A DNA stretch of 16,944 bases from an uncultured Muribaculaceae bacterium (GTDB lineage: Bacteria > Bacteroidota > Bacteroidia > Bacteroidales > Muribaculaceae): positions 1-16,944 of the forward strand of contig CAUBJF010000020.1 of assembly GCA_958436175.1 (NCBI GenBank). The letters run 5' to 3'. Both the position numbers and the translations under genes were made by a program. Position 1 is the first letter of the stretch. Every line of letters begins with the position of its first letter. The notes beneath the pieces are model-generated. The model saw nothing but the letters and a program-made list of their open reading frames with translations, was not told the origin of the DNA and ran no database searches. Below are positions 1 through 6,364 of this stretch, in pieces.

Positions 1-907
1 GAGCAAAAGCCAGACCCGCACGGGCACGCAGGAAATCGGGATGGGTGAGATCTTCTTCATTACCTTCTTTCATAACCAAAGAGACAACAGAATCTGCTTT
101 CTCTATCCAACCAAGATTGGTGTAAACACAAGTTTCCATACTCCTGTTATCTACGCTTTTTTTAATAATAGTATCGGTGATCAAACTTTGTCGATAAAAA
201 GCTTCCAATGGCTGTTTTTCTCTCCAGTATAGGACTGAATATATTTCGTTGACAACATTCTCTACATTCTTATTGAAATATTGCTGTCGTGAAAATACAC
301 TGTCGAGCAATTTAAAACATTTGTCTGTCTCTCCTGTATTGCCGTAGTGCTGAGCTATACTTAATATTGCATATTGGTAATGATGGATAGAATCGATAGC
401 AGCAAATGCATCAGCAGCTTCTTTCGAAAAAGAAATCGACTCCTGATAATTATAAGTCTCTTCCGCAATATCACCAAGGAGGGTACAGATTCTCCCGGTC
501 CACAGATGAAGGCCGTTCTCTTTCGAAATTTCTTTTGCAATCAGGGCATAGTTCATAGCATCTTCCACATCTCCATTCTGGTAGGCATAGAGGGCTCTGT
601 AGAAAGCACCCCTGGCAATATCCTTTGGGTGCTTTAAGAGTCGGCTGTCCGCATAGTCATAGCAGAACTGTATAAGGGTAGAGTCAACATTCGGAATCTT
701 TAGGGCATGGAGCGTCTCGCTAAGAGTTAGCCCAAAGGAAAGCTTGTCGTCTTTGGAAAGCTTGTCGGGGTCTATATTCTCAAGGATTTCAAGAGCCTTT
801 TTGGGGTTGGTCACGGCCAATTCCTCTGCTTCGTCAAGTGTGGAATATGAATTCCGGCATGAGGAAATAGCAAAGAGAAAGATAAAAATAATCCATGTGT
901 ATTTCAT
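1..907 (-). CDS. TPR-type lipoprotein, C-terminus cut by window edge
   Basis: An open frame of about 302 codons runs leftward from an ATG at 905-907 to base 1 without a stop, so the C-terminal part lies outside the window. The N-terminus is a lipoprotein signal: Met-Lys-Tyr, a hydrophobic Ile/Phe/Leu stretch, then the lipobox residues Ile-Ser-Ser-Cys at about 14-17. The rest is helical with repeated Ala/Tyr/Leu spacing typical of tetratricopeptide repeats, for example the segment around EDAMNYALIAKEI and the next repeat ending FSKEAADAFAAI. Bacteroidetes carry many such TPR lipoproteins, often sensory proteins that may carry a C-terminal membrane or DNA-binding part; that part is not visible here. 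A role in sensing or assembly at the inner leaflet or periplasm is inference. It is divergent from the DUF3244-like gene. Confidence 0.8.
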   Translation of the reverse strand, partial: MKYTWIIFIFLFAISSCRNSYSTLDEAEELAVTNPKKALEILENIDPDKLSKDDKLSFGLTLSETLHALKIPNVDSTLIQFCYDYADSRLLKHPKDIARGAFYRALYAYQNGDVEDAMNYALIAKEISKENGLHLWTGRICTLLGDIAEETYNYQESISFSKEAADAFAAIDSIHHYQYAILSIAQHYGNTGETDKCFKLLDSVFSRQQYFNKNVENVVNEIYSVLYWREKQPLEAFYRQSLITDTIIKKSVDNRSMETCVYTNLGWIEKADSVVSLVMKEGNEEDLTHPDFLRARAGLAFA

Positions 908-1065
908 AGGGAGAGTCGGATTTTTTAAGGTGATTTTTATTGGAGAATAGGCCTCAAAAGAGGGTAAAAAAAGCAGTGAATAACGTCTATTCGAAAGTGA
1001 ATAATAAAAATATTTTTAAGCGATTATCTGCCTGTTATTTACAAATCGTTTGAATAACAGATTTA

Positions 1066-1098
1066 TTTGCTTCGCAATGGTTTTGTTTATTACTTTTG
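1066..1098 (+). promoter_or_regulatory. Bacteroidetes-type promoter of the DUF3244-like gene
   Basis: A -7 box TACTTTTG (1091-1098, fits TAnnTTTG) follows a TTTG at 1066-1069 with a 21-bp gap, as expected for the Bacteroidetes primary sigma factor. The ATG at 1125 lies about 27 bp downstream, giving a short leader. This supports 1125 rather than 1050 as the gene start, because 1050 would put the promoter inside the gene. Confidence 0.6.
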
Positions 1099-1124
1099 CA
1101 ACAACAAAAAAACAAGATTTCAAT

Positions 1125-1499
1125 ATGAAAAGAAAAAACTTTTTGATGCTATTGACGATTGTCTTTATTCTAATGGCTACGCCTTTATGCTATGCATATA
1201 AAGTACAAGTTATGTATAAACAACACAAACACACACGGCCTTCTGCTCCTTATGAGCAAGTAAACAATGTGACTGTAGAGATAGACAATGGAGAAATGTA
1301 TATAACATTTGAAAAGGCGGAAGGCATGGCGAATATCGAGGTGACTAATGTTGACAATTCTTTGGAAATGTCCCTCGTCTCCACTACCACTGATGTCATA
1401 AACTTTCCTCTCTCCGACTATTTAGAGACAGGAAACTGTACGATAACAATAGAAACAGATGCCGGGAACATCTATGAAGGCCAATTCTATCTTGAATGA
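1125..1499 (+). CDS. Small secreted DUF3244-like protein
   Basis: The product is 124 aa. The frame stays open upstream to 1050, but the start at 1125 gives a classical signal peptide (Met-Lys-Arg-Lys, hydrophobic core, Ala-Tyr-Ala about 24 residues in) and sits just after a good promoter. The mature part is about 100 aa of alternating beta-strand pattern: an EIDNGEMYITFE strand pair, then AEGMANIEVTNVDNS, and a final strand ending GQFYLE. This layout matches the small Ig-like DUF3244 family of Bacteroidetes, which is secreted and has no known function. It is divergent from the TPR lipoprotein; the two might belong to one envelope module, but that is inference. No terminator is obvious after the stop. 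Confidence 0.65.
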   Translation: MKRKNFLMLLTIVFILMATPLCYAYKVQVMYKQHKHTRPSAPYEQVNNVTVEIDNGEMYITFEKAEGMANIEVTNVDNSLEMSLVSTTTDVINFPLSDYLETGNCTITIETDAGNIYEGQFYLE

Positions 1500-1893
1500 T
1501 AGGATTGTCATACAAAAGTACAAATTAATAATTAAATTCAATCACAAATAGATATATTTATTATCAGAGCCACATTGCTTTCATAGCTTGTTGGCAAAAA
1601 AACCATAAGAATAGACGGCCATCTATAACATAATAAACTAATCTATCAACAAAGACAAAGAAGACAATGAACAAAGTCTTTTATCCCTTAAACGACAATG
1701 AACGAATATGAATTAACTTGAATGATAATCAGTGGATTAGGTGTTCTATTCGGTTTCTTCTTTTTCTATGTTTTTGCCTCTTTTTTCGCTGTTAGTACAT
1801 CTTTTGTACGTTTCGGTTGTTAATAGATGTTGAGGGTCGTTTTTACGTTTCAGCCCCTCTAATTACCTTTGCGTTCAACAAAGATAATCATTT
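1500..1893. other. Intergenic region upstream of the integrase
   Basis: I see no gene in these 394 bases. The region is AT-rich and has short repeats that could serve the recombinase: GACAATGAAC occurs at 1663-1672 and 1694-1703 (31 bp apart), and CTTGAATGATA occurs at 1491-1501 (over the upstream stop codon) and 1717-1727. A perfect inverted repeat, GTACA-N5-TGTAC, lies at about 1795-1809. These are candidate arm-type or operator sites by position only. Confidence 0.4.
1864..1871 (+). promoter_or_regulatory. Probable -7 box of the integrase gene
   Basis: TACCTTTG fits TAnnTTTG and lies 22 bp before the integrase ATG. The -33 region is only a T-run near 1840-1844, so the promoter would be weak. 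The string TTACCTTTGC also differs by one base from the GTANNTTTGC core known from CTnDOT attachment sites, but that core overlaps the general promoter consensus, so no attachment site is claimed. Confidence 0.4.
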
Positions 1894-3147
1894 ATGGCTA
1901 AAATAGAAAGCAAGAACAAACAAAACCCAAAACTGCAACAGTCCGAGCTTAAAGACGGACGCGCGAGCCTCTATCTGGAATTCTATCTCGGTCGTTCCGA
2001 AACTCCCGTACTTGACGAAGAGGGAAATCAAGTGTTCTACACATCGGGGGCTATGGCAGGAAAGCCGAAATACCAGATAAAGCATATCCGCAAACGGGAG
2101 AATCTCAACCTCTACATCTGGCTGCACCCTCGCAACCAGCAGGAACGAATACAGAACAGAAACACACTCGCCCTCGCCGAGAAAATCAGATTTGAGCGGG
2201 AGCAGGAGTTTCTTGAAAACCGTGAGGGCTATCGGCTCAAAAAGGAGCGTCAGCGTGATTTCCTGCAATTCTACCGTGATTTCTTCGGCGAGGAGGCAAA
2301 CCTCACTCCGGCTATGAAAAGTTCAATCCGTCTATCGTATAACCGATTCGTCAACTTCCTGCGTGAATCTCCGAAATATAGCCTCTATGACACCGTTCTA
2401 CGCATGGAACAGCTCACGCCCGATATGGTGCTTGCATATACTGATTATCTCAAAAGCCACGGCAGGGGAATCGGGCCGCAGGGACTTTACGGACGGTTCA
2501 AGAAAGTGGTAACAGCCGCCTTTGACGACGGTCTTATCAAGAAGAACCCATGCAAGGGCATAAGCATCAAATGGGATAAAAACTCATTCGAGAAAGAGAT
2601 ATTGAGTCCCGATGAAATAAAACAGCTTATCGCCACACGCTACGAGGGAGAAAATACTGAGGTGCAGCGGGCATTCATCTTCTGTCTTTTCACCGGTATG
2701 CGGTGGTGCGATGTCAGGTCGTTGACCTATGCCAATATCGACCCGATGACAAAGACACTCCGCTTTCAGCAGCAGAAAGTCCGTGATGTCAGCAGCCGCA
2801 GTTGGGTTACAACCCCACTCACTGACGATATGCTTGCACTGGTGGGAGAACCGAAGACTGAAAACCGTGCCAACGAGCCAATATTCAAACTTGTCAATTA
2901 TTCCAACTGCAATATACATCTCAAACGGTGGGTTGCGGAGGCTGGAATAAAGAAAAAAATCACATGGCATTGCAGCCGACATTCGTTTGCTGTCAACCTC
3001 CTCTCCAACGGAGCCAACATAAAGACGGTTTCCGACCTTCTGGGGCATTCAAGCATTGTCATAACGGAGAAATATCTCCATGTCATCGACAGTCTCAAAC
3101 AGGACGCAATCCGTTCTCTCGGCTCAATCAACTATGCCATGCCGTAA
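1894..3147 (+). CDS. Tyrosine recombinase (site-specific integrase), arm-domain type
   Basis: The protein is 417 aa, a normal full length for Bacteroidetes integrases of mobile elements. Residues about 1-110 form the beta-rich arm-type DNA-binding domain (SLYLEFYLG and LNLYIWLHP strands), about 120-220 the SAM-like core-binding domain, and about 235-405 the catalytic domain. All catalytic residues are present: Arg270 (in TGMRWCDV), Lys295, His359-x-x-Arg362 (WHCSRHSF), His385 (LLGHSS) and the nucleophile Tyr394 (EKYLHV). It should therefore be active, cutting and rejoining DNA through a 3'-phosphotyrosine to integrate or excise an element. No excisionase, relaxase or replication gene is visible next to it, so the element is either truncated or consists mainly of non-coding DNA plus the nearby cargo operon. 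The start at 1894 follows a -7-like box. Confidence 0.92.
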   Translation: MAKIESKNKQNPKLQQSELKDGRASLYLEFYLGRSETPVLDEEGNQVFYTSGAMAGKPKYQIKHIRKRENLNLYIWLHPRNQQERIQNRNTLALAEKIRFEREQEFLENREGYRLKKERQRDFLQFYRDFFGEEANLTPAMKSSIRLSYNRFVNFLRESPKYSLYDTVLRMEQLTPDMVLAYTDYLKSHGRGIGPQGLYGRFKKVVTAAFDDGLIKKNPCKGISIKWDKNSFEKEILSPDEIKQLIATRYEGENTEVQRAFIFCLFTGMRWCDVRSLTYANIDPMTKTLRFQQQKVRDVSSRSWVTTPLTDDMLALVGEPKTENRANEPIFKLVNYSNCNIHLKRWVAEAGIKKKITWHCSRHSFAVNLLSNGANIKTVSDLLGHSSIVITEKYLHVIDSLKQDAIRSLGSINYAMP

Positions 3148-3190
3148 TATTTGCCCTCTGGCATTTTTGACATTTTGGCATTATGGGAAC

Positions 3191-3222
3191 TCTCCGACCG
3201 ACATCGGAGGGTTCTTCTTTTT
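3191..3222 (+). terminator. Rho-independent terminator after the integrase
   Basis: The stem CTCCGA (3192-3197) pairs with TCGGAG (3204-3209) around a 6-nt loop and is followed by a T-rich tail (GGTTCTTCTTTTT), 44 bp after the integrase stop. Confidence 0.65.
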
Positions 3223-3248
3223 GGGGAGGTTATCATCTATGAATTTTG

Positions 3249-3290
3249 GTTTGGTTCAGTATGGGGTGCATATATTATGCTGAACGAACC
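3249..3290. repeat. Interrupted palindrome, copy 1 of 2
   Basis: GTTTGGTTCAG (3249-3259) is followed after 20 bp by CTGAACGAACC (3280-3290). The inner part holds a second small palindrome, GCATA-TAT-TATGC. The outer half GTTTGGTTCAG is identical to the one in copy 2 at 6414. Confidence 0.6.
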
Positions 3291-3569
3291 AAGATTGAAT
3301 GTGGCGGCGAAAAGAAAAATCAATGGAATCACTCGCATTTTCTGCATTATCCGCATTTTCAATACTCCAAAGTGCAGAAAATGCAGAAAGTGCAGCGGGG
3401 TCAGCCATATTTCAATAATTACTCCCATGCACACCTTGCACTCTTGCACACATTCAAAATGCCAAAGTGTCAATAATGCCAAGGGTAATGTTTCGGAACA
3501 GCAGCAAAAGACAAAATCAGACCGTGCAAGAATGCAAGGAATGCATAGGGTCAATAATGGGAAAATGAT

Positions 3570-3710
3570 ATGGGGGCAATGAGAAAAAACATCGTAAATC
3601 CGATATTGGGCAAGATACCTTCCGAGTATCCCGAAAGGCGTTATCCTCTCCCGACGGTCGATAGATGTCATTATAATGACTACGGTCACTACAACGAAGA
3701 AAGGCAATGA
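3570..3710 (+). CDS. Possible 46-aa small protein, or a gene fragment
   Basis: A short frame opens at ATG 3570, with an alternative ATG at 3579, and ends at 3708-3710. The product is basic and polar with many Tyr/His/Asn residues: it starts MGAMRKNIVNPILGKI and ends HYNDYGHYNEERQ. Its composition looks more like real protein than the shadow frames around it. It could be a small element-encoded protein or the surviving start of a longer gene broken after 3710. I do not recognise it. Both its start region and its stop lie inside copies of the GGCAATGAGAAAAA motif, which weakens the coding case. Confidence 0.3.
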   Translation: MGAMRKNIVNPILGKIPSEYPERRYPLPTVDRCHYNDYGHYNEERQ

Positions 3711-3818
3711 GAAAAAAAGGAAGGCAAGGATATGTTTCGGGATTTCCTTTTTTCCGAAAAAGTCATCGCCTCAAGACGCAACCACTGCCATGAACGCTTT
3801 TTGTTTTTCTCATTGCCC
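3575..3818. repeat. Three copies of GGCAATGAGAAAAA
   Basis: The motif occurs directly at about 3575-3589 and 3703-3717 and inverted at about 3805-3818 (TTTTTCTCATTGCC). The second and third copies could pair as a 14-bp stem around an 87-bp loop. Confidence 0.6.
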
Positions 3819-3822
3819 AAAG

Positions 3823-3897
3823 AGTCGGGTTAAGGATGGAGCGAGTTTATGTTTAGGTATTACCCGTAATCCCAAAACTCGCCACCCATAACCGACT
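3823..3897. repeat. Long imperfect inverted repeat
   Basis: The left arm 3823-3848 (AGTCGGGTTA to GCGAGTTT) is complementary to the right arm 3875-3897 (AAACTCGC to CCGACT), with an inner perfect 8-bp part and a few gaps or mismatches further out. The loop holds a further TTAC-CC-GTAA palindrome. Confidence 0.6.
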
Positions 3898-3904
3898 ACA
3901 ATCA

Positions 3905-3944
3905 TTGCACCCGGTACAATGGTAAACCATTATACCGAGTGCAA
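3905..3944. repeat. 40-bp near-perfect palindrome
   Basis: TTGCACCCGGTACAATGGT (3905-3923) pairs with 3926-3944 across a 2-nt centre, with only two mismatched positions in 19. It is not followed by a T-run on either strand, so it does not look like a terminator. A protein-binding, nicking or recombination site is more likely. Confidence 0.7.
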
Positions 3945-4059
3945 CAGAATTATCATCTCCGAGGCATCAAGGAAATTACATCGTCAGGAAATTCCTTAGC
4001 ATATTAGGGAATTTTCCGAGCCGCATTGACAAGTCAACACTGAAAATATCCCGAATATG

Positions 4060-4077
4060 CCAAAGGTCAACCTTTGG
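4060..4077. repeat. Perfect 8-bp inverted repeat just after the minus-strand operon
   Basis: CCAAAGGT (4060-4067) and ACCTTTGG (4070-4077) are separated by 2 nt and lie 18 bp beyond the stop of the last operon gene. It could be a weak transcription stop for that operon, but no clear T-tract follows on the minus strand. Confidence 0.5.
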
Positions 4078-4095
4078 AATCCGAAACATGAAGAC

Positions 4096-4533
4096 TTAAT
4101 AAATTCTTCTGATCCACCGTTTCGCATCCTCCATTCCCCATTGGACATGCCATGCTCTGCCATTGGTTTTGTCCAAAAGTAAAAACTGATACATATTCTG
4201 CGTAGGATATAACTCAAACAAGCTTCCAGACATCCAAGAAAGATCTTCGTTATTTATCGAAACAGACCCTTCCTTATTGGTGTCAAGAGACCATTGAACC
4301 TGTTCAATTCTTCCTGTATGAGTATCAAGTTTAAGGAAGTTGTAGATATTTTCTGTGGGATAGAATTTGTAACGATCTCTTGTTATTTCTGTGTGAAACC
4401 TCATGTCTATATCTTCGACCAGTGTTGCTATATACGAAGACACAGAATCATTGTTAATTTTTGACGATGCTTCATCTTGAGCTATCGAACTAAATGCACA
4501 AGACAGCACAAATAGTAGTATTATACCACGCAT
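4096..4533 (-). CDS. Small periplasmic protein with two YPT(E/Q)N repeats
   Basis: The product is 145 aa with the start at 4533, which gives a clean signal peptide (Met-Arg, hydrophobic core, SSIAQ at about 15-19). The frame is open further up (ATG at 4560 and 4611), but those starts overlap the preceding gene. The mature protein carries a repeat of about 30 residues twice: residues 55-84 (YPTENIYNFLKLD, then GRIEQVQWSLD) and 106-134 (YPTQNMYQFLLLD, then GRAWHVQWGM). I have an impression of this motif in uncharacterised secreted proteins of Bacteroidetes and Proteobacteria; its function is not known to me. It is the last gene of a three-gene minus-strand operon, beginning 16 nt after the upstream stop. 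The aromatic residues suggest a ligand or glycan surface, which is speculation. Confidence 0.75.
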   Translation of the reverse strand: MRGIILLFVLSCAFSSIAQDEASSKINNDSVSSYIATLVEDIDMRFHTEITRDRYKFYPTENIYNFLKLDTHTGRIEQVQWSLDTNKEGSVSINNEDLSWMSGSLFELYPTQNMYQFLLLDKTNGRAWHVQWGMEDAKRWIRRIY

Positions 4534-4549
4534 AAAAATATTGTTATTG

Positions 4550-5389
4550 TTATATATCATCTTCGATTCTCGCATTTCTATGATACCCATGTCGGACAAA
4601 AGAATCAACAAAAATTAGTTCCTTGTACCACTCTCCAAACTCGTTCTTTTTGTTTTGCATACGGAAGAAGCCGCGTACATAGATGTCGTTGTTGTTTATG
4701 ATTTTGCGAAACCATTTGGAATCCATGACAATGACTTCTTGACCAGTCTGATTGAGGACTTTCTTCTTCTCTATATATTCAAGTGGTGTTCCCTCAATGG
4801 CGGTGAACTTCCCTTGTGGGATTATGACTGTTTCGACCTTTACGTAACGTTTAACAGCAACATAAGTGGCAACAAAGCCGGCAATAAAAGCTAATTTCCG
4901 CTGCCGCTCTTGTAATGAACCTGAGAATAACATATTATCAGCTATTACAGTATTTGCAATTCCTACACCTATGTTATCAATAGAACTAACATTGCAAGTG
5001 TAAAAATTGAAAACGCTGTTGCCGTTTTGTTCGGTAAAATGCCATATATGTAACTGATTACCTCCGAACCCATATACTATGGTAACATTACCACGACATA
5101 GTAGTATGCCACATTCCTCTTTTTCGCAAAAATCCTCAAACAACTGCGGCATAATCTTGTCGAATGACTGGTGGCTCTTATACATTACTTCTTCAAAAGA
5201 TGGCATTAGGAGTTCCGGCAAACCCCAATCGGGTGCTTGTTTTCGGATGTTATCCAACTCGATAAGACTGTTTCCGAGGATAGATTGATTTATAGGAAGT
5301 GACACAGGCGCAATCACCAAGTTCTTTGGCGCAAGCTTCATGTCGGGATCGAGCAGCCAAGAGATAATGGAGCGTTCTTTTATTAACAT
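4550..5389 (-). CDS. Protein of unknown function, middle gene of the island operon
   Basis: The product is 279 aa with no signal peptide. One hydrophobic stretch at about 165-183 (LAFIAGFVATYVAV) could be a single membrane segment or a buried helix. The C-terminal part (about 222-274) has a distinct pattern: Asp223-x-x-Trp226-Phe, Val-x-Gly240-x-Phe-Arg243-x-Gln245, then Leu-Ile-x-Val-Asp-x-Phe and Gly268-Tyr-x-Arg271-x-Ala273. From memory this resembles C-termini of uncharacterised proteins on Bacteroidetes phages and mobile elements; I could not check this. It starts 15 nt after the lipoprotein stop and is followed closely by the small periplasmic protein, so the three are very likely co-transcribed. 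No catalytic motif is visible. Confidence 0.75.
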   Translation of the reverse strand: MLIKERSIISWLLDPDMKLAPKNLVIAPVSLPINQSILGNSLIELDNIRKQAPDWGLPELLMPSFEEVMYKSHQSFDKIMPQLFEDFCEKEECGILLCRGNVTIVYGFGGNQLHIWHFTEQNGNSVFNFYTCNVSSIDNIGVGIANTVIADNMLFSGSLQERQRKLAFIAGFVATYVAVKRYVKVETVIIPQGKFTAIEGTPLEYIEKKKVLNQTGQEVIVMDSKWFRKIINNNDIYVRGFFRMQNKKNEFGEWYKELIFVDSFVRHGYHRNARIEDDI

Positions 5390-5404
5390 TACTCACTCTT
5401 AATT

Positions 5405-6088
5405 TTAAAATATGACTTCTTGCAATTTTTCTCCAAGTTCAGGTAACTCAGTCGATTCTGAGATTGCCACCATGATTTTATTAATGGCTTCAAAATCTTC
5501 TTTTGAGTATGCGGATTCCACATTAAAATCATTATCGCAGAAGAATACGTATTCTCCAAATAAATCAAGTGTTCCTGCCCCATTTAGGCTTTTGAATTTG
5601 TGATATACTCTCCAACCATTGAAATCCCCAACCTTCAGCAGCGCCTCTGTTTCCAAATAAGATTGTCTGCTTTTAATCTTGGAGAATTGATTTTGAATTC
5701 TGTCTTTTGTCTTATCCAGAAGTTGTTGATTGTTATCTCGTTCTTCTTTTGCCCTGCGGTATTCTCCCTTGCTATATGCCGATGAATATCCACTTGGATA
5801 CCAAATTTCCATAGAACTTTCAGCACTTTCGATTTTATCCCCATATTCCTGTGCCAATTGAAAAAGTTTCAACATATCCAATGTGAGTTCGATTGCTTCC
5901 TTATCTGTTGATAACGCAACAAAAGAACTATCGACTTTTGTTTGCAATGGTTCATAGCTATCAAAATGATATAGAACTCCTTTAAGGTAATTCGCCGCCA
6001 TTTCTTGTGCCTTATCTTCTTTGGATTTTCCACAGGAGCATAATCCTAAGAGAGCTACAAGAGTTATAATCAAGATTTTCGTATCCAT
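5405..6088 (-). CDS. Lipoprotein of unknown function, first gene of the island operon
   Basis: The product is 227 aa. The start at 6088 gives a lipoprotein signal with the lipobox Leu-Cys-Ser-Cys19 followed by Gly-Lys-Ser-Lys. The frame is open up to an ATG at 6256, but that extension lies in the structured leader and would bury the signal peptide, so it is not used. The mature part has an N-terminal helical region, a charged coiled-coil-like segment at about 105-150 rich in Glu, Arg, Lys and Gln, and a C-terminal domain with GDFNGWRVYHKFKSLNGAG, then a DLFGEYVFFCDNDF segment. I do not recognise a named family. It is anchored in the membrane and leads an operon from a strong promoter, so it may be the partner or anchor of the other two products; that is inference. 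Confidence 0.8.
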   Translation of the reverse strand: MDTKILIITLVALLGLCSCGKSKEDKAQEMAANYLKGVLYHFDSYEPLQTKVDSSFVALSTDKEAIELTLDMLKLFQLAQEYGDKIESAESSMEIWYPSGYSSAYSKGEYRRAKEERDNNQQLLDKTKDRIQNQFSKIKSRQSYLETEALLKVGDFNGWRVYHKFKSLNGAGTLDLFGEYVFFCDNDFNVESAYSKEDFEAINKIMVAISESTELPELGEKLQEVIF

Positions 6089-6360
6089 ATCGCTGGTTTT
6101 CGATTGGTTGATATTGTGTTCTACTTGCAACTCCTTAAGCAGACTGGTTAAAAACACGAAGCGTGGAACTGCAATGCCACGTCTTAGAATGGAGGCCCTG
6201 AGAAAGCCTGTGAGCAGATGTAACAATAGCAGCCCACGCCGTAGCGTGAGAACCACTATGCCACTCTTGCTCTGTCGAAGTTTCTCAGGTTTCCACTCTC
6301 AAGAGATAAGCATAACGCTTCTTATTTTTCAAAATGTCATGACGGGACTTCTCCCAATCA
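6089..6360 (-). ncRNA. Structured 5' leader RNA of the island operon
   Basis: About 270 nt separate the promoter from the lipoprotein start. On the minus strand the leader contains, in order: the GGGA-GAAG-TCCC hairpin near its 5' end; AAGC-GTTAT-GCTT; a 6-bp closing pair CTCTTG/CAAGAG around 30 nt; CACGC-TACG-GCGTG, a hairpin with a UACG tetraloop of the extra-stable UNCG class; and CGTGG/CCACG, whose 3' arm overlaps a second stem CACG-CTT-CGTG followed by TTTTT. The last two are mutually exclusive, the arrangement of a terminator/antiterminator. The terminator stem is only 4 bp, so attenuation is possible but not proven. It might instead be a conserved leader shared by mobile-element genes; I could not match it to a named RNA family. 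Confidence 0.5.
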
Positions 6361-6364
6361 ACTG

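Larger units (their letters stand above)
3159..3550. repeat. Six copies of a three-unit GCA(T/C) repeat forming three inverted pairs
   Basis: Each copy is about 25-28 bp and holds three GCAT/GCAC/ACAT-type cores spaced 8 or 9 bp apart. Copies: A1 3159-3186 (+), B1 3334-3360 (+), B2 3370-3396 (-), C1 3426-3450 (+), A2 3455-3481 (-), C2 3524-3550 (-). Each plus copy matches one minus copy much better than the others: A1/A2 agree at about 23 of 26 positions, B1/B2 at 20 of 24, and C1/C2 at roughly 21 of 25. B1 and B2 face each other across about 10 bp and would form a hairpin of about 24 bp with two mismatches. A1-A2 would enclose B and C1, while C2 lies outside, so A and C pairing cross like a pseudoknot. 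Confidence 0.7.
3148..4095. other. Hairpin-rich non-coding region downstream of the integrase
   Basis: The region has about 950 bases with no convincing gene apart from a possible 46-codon ORF (3570-3710). Longer frames exist on both strands between 3151 and 3707, but they run straight through the repeats and give low-complexity, Cys/His/Phe-biased products. It contains, in order: the integrase terminator; palindrome copy 1 (3249-3290); the six three-unit repeats (3159-3550); three copies of a GGCAATGAGAAAAA motif; and a run of inverted repeats from 3823 to 4077. Such density is more typical of transfer or replication origins, recombination sites or structured RNA than of ordinary spacer. Which of these applies is unknown. 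Confidence 0.6.

Noticed and set aside
1050..1124. Upstream extension of the DUF3244-like gene
   Set aside because: It would contain the gene's own promoter and would place 25 residues ahead of a clean signal peptide.
1864..1872. CTnDOT-type attachment core (GTANNTTTGC) at 1863-1872, 6364-6373 or 14817-14826
   Set aside because: This core is nearly the same as the Bacteroidetes -7 consensus, and each case sits where a promoter is expected. No paired core or target duplication was found.
3159..3550. CRISPR array
   Set aside because: The copies are inverted relative to one another, spacing is irregular, there are no constant repeats with unique spacers, and no cas genes are present.
3151..3707. 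Overlapping frames of 143 aa (plus, 3151-3582) and 156 aa (minus, 3237-3707)
   Set aside because: Both run through the inverted repeats and the integrase terminator and give Cys/His/Phe-biased low-complexity products. The 8/9-bp mixed repeat spacing does not preserve a reading frame, and neither has a signal, domain or start context.
3676..3891. 71-aa plus-strand frame
   Set aside because: It covers the inverted GGCAATGAGAAAAA copies and part of a long stem-loop, and has no recognisable protein features.
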